A DNA stretch of 31,604 nucleotides from Bacteroidales bacterium UBA1217 (GTDB taxonomy: Bacteria; Bacteroidota; Bacteroidia; Bacteroidales; P3), in the NCBI GenBank assembly GCA_002309335.1, contig DBXH01000062.1:1-31604 (forward strand). The letters are read 5' to 3'. A program made the translations under genes and the position numbers. Under the pieces are notes generated by a model that was given only the letters and a program-made list of their open reading frames with translations, was not told the DNA's origin and did not search any database. Positions 15,678 to 22,892 of this stretch are shown here, piece after piece. Numbering within the stretch: position 1 is the first letter of the stretch; the number at the start of each line of letters is the position of its first letter.

Positions 15678-16877
15678 TTATTTTCCATTCACCAAGCGAT
15701 CGGTGTCGCTTGCAATCACATACTCCTCATCGGTCGTAACCACCACGGTGGCAATCTTCGAATCGGGAGTCGAGATGATGACATCTTCGCCCATAGTCTT
15801 GTCGTTCAGTTCCATATCAACCTTGATACCCAAGCACTCAAGACCTTCCAGGATCGGGTGACGCATAAACCAGGCGTTCTCGCCGATGCCGCCAGTGAAA
15901 AGCAGCAAGTCGCAGCCGCCCATCTCTGCCATATAGCCACCGATGTAGCGTTTCACACGCTGTGCAAACATATCGAATGCGTAGGTTGCACGCTCGTCGC
16001 CAGCGTCACGACCGGCGCGTATGTCGCGCATATCCTGCTTGTCGCCGCTAATGCCAATCAAACCGCTCTGCTTGTAGAGTAGCTTGGTCAGTGCTTTGCT
16101 GTCCATACCCTGATCCATCAAGTAAAGGATAACGCCCGGGTCGACATCACCGCAGCGGCTGCCCATAATCAAGCCCTCAAGAGCTGTCATACCCATCGTG
16201 GTGTCGAAGCTCTTGCCGTGGTTGATAGCGGCAATCGAAGCGCCGCTACCAAGGTGGCAGCTTATGATTTTCAGGTCGTTCCAGTCCTTGCCGATCATCT
16301 TGGCAGCTTTCTCGGCAACAAACTTGTGACTTGTGCCGTGGAAACCGTAGCGACGGATGCCGTATTTCTCGTAATATTCGTAGGGCAGTCCGTAGAGGTA
16401 CGACTTGGGCGGCAGGGTGCTGTGGAATGCTGTGTCGAATACAACAGTCTGAGGCACGCCGGGCAGCACTTCGCGCATAGCGTAGATACCAGCCAAGTTG
16501 CCGGGAGTGTGCAACGGAGCCAGATGCTCGAGACTCTTGATCTGCTCTATCACCTTGTCGGTGACGATTGCGCTGTCTTTGAAAATCTCACCACCGTGAG
16601 CAACACGGTTACCGACGGCACCGATCTCCTTGAGATCCTTGATGACGCCGATCTTTGGATCGGTCAACGCCTTTAGCACAATCTTTATACCTTCGGTGTG
16701 GTTTGGTATCGGCAGTTGCTCGTAGTGCTTCTCGCCGTGGAACTTGTGGGTGAACTCGCCCATCTCAAGGCCGATGCGCTCCAGCAGACCCTTGGCCATC
16801 ACTTCAGCATTGTTTGACATATCTATCAGCTGGTATTTGATAGATGAACTTCCGCAGTTTAAAACTAATATTTTCAT
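15678..16877 (-). CDS. ackA: Acetate kinase
   Basis: Makes ATP and acetate from acetyl phosphate and ADP, the last step of acetate fermentation. 399 residues, standard length. The N-terminal phosphate loop MKILVLNCGSSSIKYQL and the signature VFDTAFHSTLPPKSYLYGLP, with catalytic Asp, are present. RRYGFHGTSHKFV and LGSGASIAAI follow, and near the end LLFTGGIGENAWFMR. The ATG at 16875-16877 is chosen because it gives the family N-terminus; the longer open frame adds 25 lysine/asparagine-rich residues that look untranslated. The usual partner pta (phosphotransacetylase) is not adjacent on either side. Its own -7 box lies upstream and a terminator downstream, so it is monocistronic. Confidence 0.97.
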   Translation of the reverse strand: MKILVLNCGSSSIKYQLIDMSNNAEVMAKGLLERIGLEMGEFTHKFHGEKHYEQLPIPNHTEGIKIVLKALTDPKIGVIKDLKEIGAVGNRVAHGGEIFKDSAIVTDKVIEQIKSLEHLAPLHTPGNLAGIYAMREVLPGVPQTVVFDTAFHSTLPPKSYLYGLPYEYYEKYGIRRYGFHGTSHKFVAEKAAKMIGKDWNDLKIISCHLGSGASIAAINHGKSFDTTMGMTALEGLIMGSRCGDVDPGVILYLMDQGMDSKALTKLLYKQSGLIGISGDKQDMRDIRAGRDAGDERATYAFDMFAQRVKRYIGGYMAEMGGCDLLLFTGGIGENAWFMRHPILEGLECLGIKVDMELNDKTMGEDVIISTPDSKIATVVVTTDEEYVIASDTDRLVNGK

Positions 16878-16956
16878 TGCTGTATTTATGTTATTTTTAT
16901 TTATTATATTAATTTTCTTTTGTTTACGCGCGATAAAGGATTCGCACTTCAAAGTT

Positions 16957-16964
16957 CAAAGATA
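16957..16964 (-). promoter_or_regulatory. -7 box for ackA
   Basis: TATCTTTG on the minus strand, a full match, 80 bases before the chosen ATG. The TTTG elements nearby are at 11 and 31 bp, not 19-20, so the -33 half is not convincing. Confidence 0.5.
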
Positions 16965-17103
16965 CGAAATAAATCCAAACCCTAAAATTTTTTAACAAAA
17001 AAAATCTTCTTAATCGAACTTGTCGATAATAATAAAGCATCGTTATGTACAATAAAAAAAAATCCCTGCCGTTTTACCGCTGTAATTCATATAAACCCGA
17101 ATT

Positions 17104-17943
17104 ATGAAGAAATCTTTACTCATAGCACCATTGCTCGTATTACTCCTTACTGGCTGTTCGGCCGATTGGTATTATGCCGGCAGGTTCTTGACAAAATTTG
17201 AATACCAGTCGAAAGATGCAACCGAACAGATATATGTTGTCCTCCCCAAGTCGGTTATGCACACCAATAGTTCGCTCAACGACATCGCGGGTTTTATGTT
17301 TATGACAGAACAGGAGCAGGACTCTGTTATTGCTTCTAAAACCAGCATCCTTAATATCCTAGACGACAGCATCTTTTTGTCGCAGTTCAACAACGCTTTC
17401 CTCTTTGTGTTGAGCCGCACTCGCATCCCCATCGTTCTTGTCGACGACCCTTCGCGCTTGCCTATTCCCGACGACAACCATTTTACTGTCAATGTTGTGC
17501 AGTTCGAAGCTGAGGAGTATCTGCAGCCGGGCAATAGCGGTTTTACTACCAAGCAGGGTTCGAAGTTCTCTTACGACTACGATTTGCGCCATTTCTCCAT
17601 CAATGCGTGGTTTGAGTTAGATGCGCGAGATACAAACGATATTATATATTTCAAAAACAACGAGATTGCAGAGACCTTTCATGGCACCGTCACTTCTCTC
17701 CGCCAAGATAAGGCGACGATGAAGACGCATTTCGATCGCATAAACGTGAATGATGCTTACCGCCTTGCGTGGAATTTTGGTATTCAGTGTGCGACGCTCT
17801 ATGTTGAGAAAATGCTGACGGAATATGTGTGCCGCACCAAAGGAACCAACAGCTCCTATTTTTATTATGCCCCTTCTTGCAACTGTATCGAGGAGATAAG
17901 GTCATACGACGAAGGCATCAAAGAATCGTTCGAAAAACTTTAA
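17104..17943 (+). CDS. Lipoprotein of unknown function
   Basis: A 279-residue protein with a lipoprotein signal (MKKSLLIAPLLVLLLTGC, lipid-bearing Cys18, followed by SADW), so membrane-anchored and probably in the outer membrane. I do not recognise the family. The mature part is mixed alpha/beta, with AGFMFMTEQEQDSVI, IPIVLVDDPSRLPIPDDNHF, FSINAWFELDARDTNDI and a helical end. Three cysteines sit late (one in YVCRTKG and two in SCNCIEEI). The phrase NAWFELDARDTN hints at a beta-sheet domain comparable to those in other secreted Bacteroidales proteins. Its 3' end is only three bases from the convergent birA stop. No neighbour explains its role and no clear upstream promoter element is seen. Confidence 0.78.
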   Translation: MKKSLLIAPLLVLLLTGCSADWYYAGRFLTKFEYQSKDATEQIYVVLPKSVMHTNSSLNDIAGFMFMTEQEQDSVIASKTSILNILDDSIFLSQFNNAFLFVLSRTRIPIVLVDDPSRLPIPDDNHFTVNVVQFEAEEYLQPGNSGFTTKQGSKFSYDYDLRHFSINAWFELDARDTNDIIYFKNNEIAETFHGTVTSLRQDKATMKTHFDRINVNDAYRLAWNFGIQCATLYVEKMLTEYVCRTKGTNSSYFYYAPSCNCIEEIRSYDEGIKESFEKL

Positions 17944-17946
17944 GGA

Positions 17947-18690
17947 TTAGATAATAAACTTGATTTCTTTCATTCCGCAGCTCAGATGCTCTCTGTTTGA
18001 GGTCGTAAGCTGTAGGTGGCCGAAGTGGTTTACTCCTGTGATTGTGGCGCGTATTATCTGTTCTTGATATATAAAATCTGATTCTTTCCCCATACGATAC
18101 AGCCTTTTTAGATATCTCTGCTTAAGAATCTCTTTGTTGTTGTTCTGGAGATTGGTGTATTCTATTTCGATGTTTTTAAGAAGAGTGAGTAGTATTGTAT
18201 CGAGTTGAAAATTTTGACCGCTCTCCAATTTGAGTGAAGTGGGGTTGGGCACCCACTCTGGGAAGGTCGTCTGATTGATGTTTAAGCCTATGCCGCAGAT
18301 TGACTGTATTATTCTGCTGCCGCTTATCTGATTGGTCGTCAGTATGCCGCAGACTTTTTTGTCGCCTATGTATATGTCGTTAGGCCATTTAATATGAACG
18401 GAGAACGGAGAATTCAGAACGGAGAGATGTGATTCTATGTTCTCGGCGACAGCGATGGCAATGGCCATTGTTAGCAGATATTGGTCGGTGGCTTTGAGGA
18501 ATGTGGGTTTCAGGATGATGCTGAAAGTTAGATTCTTGTTAGGTTCGCTGACCCATACGTTGCCTTGCTGTCCGATGCCGGCAGTTTGGGCGTGGGCGCA
18601 AATAACAGTAAACTCCCCGACGGTGTTGGGGTCGAGGAGTTTACAATAGTTGTTGGTCGATTCGAGTGTGTCGAAGTATCGAATGTCCAT
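17947..18690 (-). CDS. birA: Biotin-[acetyl-CoA carboxylase] ligase, short form without DNA-binding domain
   Basis: Attaches biotin to carboxylase carrier domains through biotinyl-AMP. 247 residues. It starts MDIRYFDTLESTN, the substrate-recognition motif, then has HAQTAGIGQQGNVW in place of the E. coli GRGRRG loop, KWPNDIYIGDKKVCGIL with the catalytic lysine, and GIGLNIN. There is no N-terminal winged-helix domain, so this form should not regulate transcription. The ATG at 18688-18690 is chosen because it overlaps the frr stop by one base (TGATG), indicating translational coupling. A longer open frame would run into frr. Its 3' end faces the unknown lipoprotein. Confidence 0.92.
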   Translation of the reverse strand: MDIRYFDTLESTNNYCKLLDPNTVGEFTVICAHAQTAGIGQQGNVWVSEPNKNLTFSIILKPTFLKATDQYLLTMAIAIAVAENIESHLSVLNSPFSVHIKWPNDIYIGDKKVCGILTTNQISGSRIIQSICGIGLNINQTTFPEWVPNPTSLKLESGQNFQLDTILLTLLKNIEIEYTNLQNNNKEILKQRYLKRLYRMGKESDFIYQEQIIRATITGVNHFGHLQLTTSNREHLSCGMKEIKFII

Positions 18691-19253
18691 CACACGGTCA
18701 TAATTTCCTTTTCCTTGGCGGTGAAAATCTTGTCGCACTCGCCGATGAATTTGTCGGTAATGTCCTGAATCTCTTTTTCGACTTGCTTCACCTCGTCTTC
18801 GGGTACGGATTTGTCTTTGAGTTTTTTGACTTTGTCCATTACGTTGCGGCGGGCGTTGCGGATGTTAACCTTGCTGTTCTCGACTTCAGTCTTTGCGGCT
18901 TTGGTAAGCTCTTTGCGGCGCTCTTCGGTCAGCGGAGGGACGATGATTCGGAGAATGTCGCCTTCGTGACGCGGGGTGAAACCGAGGTTTGCGTCGAGTA
19001 TGGCTTTGTTGATGGCACCGATGATGGATTTGTCCCAAGGTTGGATAATGATGTTACGTGGGTCGGGCGTGCTGATGTTTGCAGCCTGGCTCAGTTCTGT
19101 GGGGGCACCGTAATAGTCGATTTTTACTCCGTCAAGCATTCCGGGATTGGCTTTTCCTGCGCGGATTTTGGCCAATTCTTTCTCCAGAAAATTGATTGCA
19201 CTGCGCATACTTTGGTTCGCTTCGTCGATACAAGCTTTAGATAAATCGTTCAT
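18690..19253 (-). CDS. frr: Ribosome recycling factor
   Basis: 187 residues, close to the usual 185. With EF-G it splits post-termination ribosomes. Family stretches are FLEKELAKIRAGKANPGMLDGVKIDYYG, PDPRNIIIQPWDKSIIGAINKAI, LGFTPRHEGDILRIIVPPLTEERRKEL, and the helical end VEKEIQDITDKFIGECDKI. It follows pyrH on the same strand, a widespread pairing, but across a 124-base spacer that carries a 9-bp repeat array. The stop overlaps the birA start. Confidence 0.96.
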   Translation of the reverse strand: MNDLSKACIDEANQSMRSAINFLEKELAKIRAGKANPGMLDGVKIDYYGAPTELSQAANISTPDPRNIIIQPWDKSIIGAINKAILDANLGFTPRHEGDILRIIVPPLTEERRKELTKAAKTEVENSKVNIRNARRNVMDKVKKLKDKSVPEDEVKQVEKEIQDITDKFIGECDKIFTAKEKEIMTV

Positions 19254-19266
19254 TATGTTTTGTTTT

Positions 19267-19337
19267 AAGGGTTTTAAAGGTTATAAGGGTTGAAAAGGTC
19301 GTAAAGGTTTAAAGGGTTAAAGAGGGTTTTGAAGGTT
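19267..19337. repeat. 9-bp tandem repeat array in the pyrH-frr spacer
   Basis: Eight units of consensus AARGGTTNN run with a strict 9-base step: cores start at 19267, 19276, 19285, 19294, 19303 and 19312, then after one extra base at 19322 and 19331. In the pyrH-frr transcript it appears as the C/U-rich complement ending about 13 bases before the frr ATG. Confidence 0.8.
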
Positions 19338-19359
19338 CGCTTTTAACATTTTAAGCGAA
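19336..19359. other. Hairpin between pyrH and the repeat array
   Basis: TTCGCTT (19336-19342) pairs with AAGCGAA (19353-19359). No U-run follows on the minus strand, so it is more likely an RNA structure or processing site than a full terminator. It abuts the 9-bp array. Confidence 0.5.
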
Positions 19360-19377
19360 ACGGACTTTTTAACCATT

Positions 19378-20082
19378 TTAATTTATTTCCGTTCCGATGG
19401 GTTCGCCCGAAACGACGCGGAGCAGGTTGCCGGGCTTGTTCATATCGAAGACGTAGATGGGCAAGTTGTTCTCTTCGCACAGGGCGAAGGCGGTGAGGTC
19501 CATAATCTTGAGTTTTTTGCTCAGCGCCTCTTGGAATTTGAGGGTGCTGAACTTTGTCGCTGTCGGGTCTTTTTCGGGGTCGGCGGTATAGACACCGTCG
19601 ACGCGGGTGCCTTTCAGTATGGCGTCGGCTTTGATCTCCACGGCGCGTAGAGCTGATGCGGTGTCGGTGGTGAAGAAGGGGTTGCCGCTGCCGCCGCCGA
19701 TGATTACTACTTTGCCCTCTTGCATGGCCTCTATTGCTCTGCGTCGGCTCATTTCTTTGCATATTGGTTCGATGGCGAGTCCGCTGAGCAACTCGGTGCG
19801 GAGGCCTTGTTTTTCGAGCTCGGCTTGAAGCGCCATGCTGTTGATGAGTGTGGCAAGCATTCCCATATAGTCGCCCTGCACGCGGTCCATTCCTTTGGCC
19901 GCACCGCTGAGGCCGCGGAAGATGTTGCCGCCGCCGATGACGATGGCTACCTCTACTTTGTTTTCAACTGCCTGTTTGATGTCTTTTGCATATTGTTCAA
20001 GCATAGACGGGTCGATGCCGTAACTTTGGGCGCCCATAAGCGACTCGCCGCTCAATTTGAGGAGAACACGATTGTATTTCAT
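19378..20082 (-). CDS. pyrH: UMP kinase
   Basis: Phosphorylates UMP to UDP for pyrimidine nucleotide synthesis. 234 residues, an amino-acid-kinase fold protein of normal length. It shows RVLLKLSGESLMG, VEVAIVIGGGNIFRG, DYMGMLATLINSMALQ, VVIIGGGSGNPFFTTDTA, and the ending VFDMNKPGNLLRVV, all family hallmarks. It leads pyrH-frr-birA. A promoter with one mismatch in each element lies about 80 bases upstream. Confidence 0.97.
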   Translation of the reverse strand: MKYNRVLLKLSGESLMGAQSYGIDPSMLEQYAKDIKQAVENKVEVAIVIGGGNIFRGLSGAAKGMDRVQGDYMGMLATLINSMALQAELEKQGLRTELLSGLAIEPICKEMSRRRAIEAMQEGKVVIIGGGSGNPFFTTDTASALRAVEIKADAILKGTRVDGVYTADPEKDPTATKFSTLKFQEALSKKLKIMDLTAFALCEENNLPIYVFDMNKPGNLLRVVSGEPIGTEIN

Positions 20083-20125
20083 AATGTTTCTTATTTCAAA
20101 AATAACTATAATTGTTTAAGAAACA

Positions 20126-20145
20126 GCCATTTCGATTAATATGGC
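20126..20145 (-). other. Hairpin in the pyrH leader
   Basis: GCCAT (20126-20130) pairs with ATGGC (20141-20145) around a 10-base loop, with partly complementary AAACA/TGTTT flanks. It would lie in the pyrH 5' untranslated region. Function unknown. Confidence 0.35.
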
Positions 20146-20162
20146 ATTTTTGTTTCAAACAA

Positions 20163-20193
20163 CGAAGATAAGAAATATTATTTTAATGGCGAA
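20163..20193 (-). promoter_or_regulatory. Probable promoter of pyrH-frr-birA
   Basis: On the minus strand TTCG at 20193-20190, 19 bases, then TATCTTCG at 20170-20163. Spacing is ideal; each element differs from consensus by one base (C for T). Confidence 0.5.
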
Positions 20194-20201
20194 GAAAAAA
20201 T

Positions 20202-20229
20202 ACTTTTTTTTAAAAAAAGTGTTCCGGAA
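20202..20229. repeat. AT palindrome and TTCCGGAA beside the second 11-bp array
   Basis: A run of 20202-20220 reads as 9-base arms ACTTTTTTT and AAAAAAAGT about one central base. TTCCGGAA follows at 20222-20229. On the minus strand this lies after comF; the T-run could aid termination. Confidence 0.5.
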
Positions 20230-20233
20230 TGTG

Positions 20234-20277
20234 TTATGTTGACCTAGCGTTGGGATAGCGTTGACCCAGCGTTTTGC
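20234..20277. repeat. 11-bp tandem repeat array, copy 2
   Basis: Four units: TTATGTTGACC, TAGCGTTGGGA, TAGCGTTGACC and CAGCGTTTTGC. They match the array at 7381-7413. Both arrays end in a GTTTTG-type unit and have palindromic sequence on their left. This copy starts directly at the comF-like stop codon. Confidence 0.75.
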
Positions 20278-20979
20278 TTATACGTCTCCGCTGATAGCAA
20301 GCGAGGCGATGCTGATTTGCACACCTTCGACGGAGCGCAGCGCCATCCAGCAGGCTTCGGTTGTGGCTCCAGTCGTGATTACGTCGTCGATAAGCAAGAT
20401 GTGCTTGCCCTTTAATTCGTCGGGATTTTTCAGTGCAAACACTCCTTTCATATTGTCGAGCCGCTCGATGCGAGTTTTGTGGGTTTGCGATTCGGTGTGG
20501 CGTGTGCGTATGAGGTTGCCGCTAACTATGGGTCGCGGGAAAGTCTGTATGATTCCTTCGCATATGAGCTGGCTTTGGTTGTAGCCGCGCCGACGCTCTT
20601 TGTTTCTGTGCAAAGGTACGGGCATAAGGAGGTCTACATCATCAAACAAACCGCTTTTATTTAGGTGTAGTCCGAGTTGGCGCCCCATTGTTATGGCTAG
20701 TTTAGTGTTGCCGTAATATTTGATGGAGTGCAGTATTTTCTGTGTGTCGTTGTGATGCTTGAACAGTAGAAGGGATGCGCAATGTTTGGCGGGAACCCGT
20801 CCCAGGAAGCGCTTCTCGACAAAGTTGTTTTCGCCCAGCGCCGACAACGCTTCGGGCAGATTGAGCAGACAGCGAGTGCAAATCTCGTGCTCGTCGCCCA
20901 CAAGCGGTGTGCCGCACACGCAGCAGGTTTTGGGATAGAAGAGCTCGAAAAAGTTGCGTATCAGCTGCAGCATCGCCAT
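20278..20979 (-). CDS. comFC: ComF-family phosphoribosyltransferase
   Basis: 233 residues. An N-terminal zinc-type knuckle (CCVCGTPL then CTRC, residues about 18-40) precedes a type I phosphoribosyltransferase fold. The PRPP loop HILLIDDVITTGATTEAC lies near residue 200. DLLMPVPLHRNKERRRGYNQSQLI, the best-conserved family segment, is in the middle. In transformable bacteria ComFC/GntX-type proteins help take up DNA; elsewhere the role is unclear, so the symbol marks family rather than function. The gene starts four bases after the queA stop. Its stop is followed at once by the 11-bp repeat array. Confidence 0.85.
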   Translation of the reverse strand: MAMLQLIRNFFELFYPKTCCVCGTPLVGDEHEICTRCLLNLPEALSALGENNFVEKRFLGRVPAKHCASLLLFKHHNDTQKILHSIKYYGNTKLAITMGRQLGLHLNKSGLFDDVDLLMPVPLHRNKERRRGYNQSQLICEGIIQTFPRPIVSGNLIRTRHTESQTHKTRIERLDNMKGVFALKNPDELKGKHILLIDDVITTGATTEACWMALRSVEGVQISIASLAISGDV

Positions 20980-20983
20980 AGTG

Positions 20984-22198
20984 TTATTTTAGGAACAGGC
21001 AGCTGTCGCCGTAACTCAGGAATCGGAATCCGTTGTCGAGGGCGTAGCGGTAGCAATCTTTCCACGCGTCGCCAATCAAGGCCGACACAAGCAGCAGCAA
21101 GGTGCTTTTTGGCTGATGGAAATTGGTGATTAGACCATTGATAACGTGATACTTGTAGCTAGGTGCTATGAGCAGTTGGGTGTCGCCGTCGAGGTGTTCA
21201 ATGTCGTGCTTGTCCATCCAATCGAGCACGTTGCGGTAGGATTGTTCGGTGCTGATGTTAAGGCCCTCAAGAGTGTAGGGATCCCATTGCAGGACGTGCA
21301 TAGCTTCAAGATGAGGGTTCGCCTGCAGCTGGACGCCGAACCAGTATACTGACTCCAAGGTGCGAACGGTTGTTGTGCCGACGGGAATTATTGGGTTGTC
21401 CAACTGGTTGAGTATGTTGAGTATGTTCTGACGGCTTATCTGCACTTTCTCAACATGCATCTCGTGTTCGCCGATGGTGTCGGTCGAGACCGGCTTGAAG
21501 GTGCCTGCCCCGACGTGTAGGGTTATGTATTCGGTGGGGAATCCTTTACTTTCAAGTGTTTGTAGTAGTTTGTCGGTAAAATGGAGTCCTGCTGTTGGTG
21601 CCGCCACCGAACCTTCGTAATGGGCGTAGACAGTCTGGTAACGTTCTTTGTCACTCTCTTCGGCATCGCGGTGCAGGTAGGGCGGTAGAGGGATAACGCC
21701 AGCATACTCTATTACTTCGGCAAAGCTGATGCCGCCTGTCCACTCGAAATCAACAATCCAAGCATTGCCTTTTGCTTCGCGGCGCGAAGCACGGAGCAGG
21801 AGTTTATTGCCTTTGTCGGTAAACTCTTGCTCCAACATTCCTTCTTTCCATTTTTTGTTGTTGCCAATAAAGCAGAGCCATGTGCAATGCACGCGTTCCT
21901 CGAAAGCGGTTGTCACAGGCTCGTTCCACGGCTCAAGGCAGAATATCTCGATGACCGACCCCGTAGGTTTGCGGAAGAAGAGGCGCGCGTGGATGACTTT
22001 GGTGTTGTTGAAGACCAGCATAGCCTTCTCGGGCAGTAGCTCGGGTAGGTGGAAGAAACGTGATTCAGCAATCTCCTTGCCGTTGTATACGAGCAGTTTC
22101 GACTGGTCGCGTTCGGCCAGAGGAAATTTAGCGATGCGTTCTTCGGGTAGTGGATAGTCGTACTCGGCAATGGCTATATCGCGTGGATTATTCGGCAT
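20984..22198 (-). CDS. queA: S-adenosylmethionine:tRNA ribosyltransferase-isomerase
   Basis: Transfers the ribosyl part of SAM to preQ1 in tRNA to form epoxyqueuosine. 404 residues, longer than the E. coli enzyme (about 356). Family stretches are AEYDYPLPEERIAKFPLAERDQSKLL, MLVFNNTKVIHARLFF, HYEGSVAAPTAGLHFTDKLL, LHVGAGTFKPV and NFHQPKSTLLLLVSALIG. The ATG at 22196-22198 gives the family N-terminus and overlaps pssA by 11 bases; a longer frame would lie mostly inside pssA. It belongs to the lipoprotein-pssA-queA-comF run. Confidence 0.95.
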   Translation of the reverse strand: MPNNPRDIAIAEYDYPLPEERIAKFPLAERDQSKLLVYNGKEIAESRFFHLPELLPEKAMLVFNNTKVIHARLFFRKPTGSVIEIFCLEPWNEPVTTAFEERVHCTWLCFIGNNKKWKEGMLEQEFTDKGNKLLLRASRREAKGNAWIVDFEWTGGISFAEVIEYAGVIPLPPYLHRDAEESDKERYQTVYAHYEGSVAAPTAGLHFTDKLLQTLESKGFPTEYITLHVGAGTFKPVSTDTIGEHEMHVEKVQISRQNILNILNQLDNPIIPVGTTTVRTLESVYWFGVQLQANPHLEAMHVLQWDPYTLEGLNISTEQSYRNVLDWMDKHDIEHLDGDTQLLIAPSYKYHVINGLITNFHQPKSTLLLLVSALIGDAWKDCYRYALDNGFRFLSYGDSCLFLK

Positions 22199-22892
22199 TG
22201 TGGCGTTTGCAAGTGATGAGAGAAAGGAGTATGTACCAGAGGATGGCGAGAGGCAGGAAGAGGAAATCGAGGGTTGCAGCAAAACCTATTGCGGCAATAA
22301 AGGCGCATCCTATTAGAAAGATGTACTGCACCCTGTTGGTTTTCCAAGTGAGGTCCTTGAAGTTGACCTTTAGCGAGAACATAGGTATTTCACTGACCAT
22401 AAGTATGTCGGTGGCTAGTGAGACTACGGCTGCGATTGGGGTTAACCAGAGGTTGTCGAGGACAAAACCGACATCAATGCCGAGTCCCACCCAAATCAAT
22501 GCGTTGGCGGGCGTTGGCAATCCTATAAAACTGTGGCTCTGTCGTGTGTCGAGGTTGAACTTCGCAAGGCGATAGGCGGCGAATAGAGGCATAAGAAGAG
22601 AAAGATATGCTACCCAACGTCCTATGGGGTTGTCCCATAATAATTGCAGCAGGATGAATGAAGGAGCCACACCGCTGGTGACAACATCGGCTAGGGAATC
22701 GAGCTCTTTGCCAAGAGGTGAAGCTACATTCAGCAAGCGTGCGGCAAGGCCGTCAAAAAAGTCGAAAAATATGCCAAGACAGATGAACAGGGCAGCTGGA
22801 TATAGGTAGCCTTGTATGGCAAAAAGACTCGCCAACACTCCGCAGAGGAGGTTGGCGAGTGTTATAATGTTTGGAATCTGTCGTTTAATCAT
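22188..22892 (-). CDS. pssA: CDP-diacylglycerol-serine O-phosphatidyltransferase
   Basis: Makes phosphatidylserine, the precursor of phosphatidylethanolamine, in the inner membrane. 234 residues with about seven hydrophobic segments. The CDP-alcohol phosphotransferase signature is complete: Asp47-Gly48, Ala51-Arg52, Gly61, Asp65 and Asp69. The N-terminal MIKRQIPNIITLANLLCG is typical of the PssA branch. The ATG overlaps the upstream stop (TAATG), so translation is coupled to the TPR lipoprotein. The phosphatidylserine decarboxylase gene is not adjacent. Confidence 0.93.
   Translation of the reverse strand: MIKRQIPNIITLANLLCGVLASLFAIQGYLYPAALFICLGIFFDFFDGLAARLLNVASPLGKELDSLADVVTSGVAPSFILLQLLWDNPIGRWVAYLSLLMPLFAAYRLAKFNLDTRQSHSFIGLPTPANALIWVGLGIDVGFVLDNLWLTPIAAVVSLATDILMVSEIPMFSLKVNFKDLTWKTNRVQYIFLIGCAFIAAIGFAATLDFLFLPLAILWYILLSLITCKRHNAE

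Noticed and set aside
16878..16952. N-terminal extension of ackA
   Set aside because: The 25 added residues are Lys/Asn-rich, unlike the family; the ATG at 16877 gives the canonical N-terminus.
22199..22282. N-terminal extension of queA
   Set aside because: It would lie inside pssA and lacks similarity to QueA; the ATG at 22198 fits the family.
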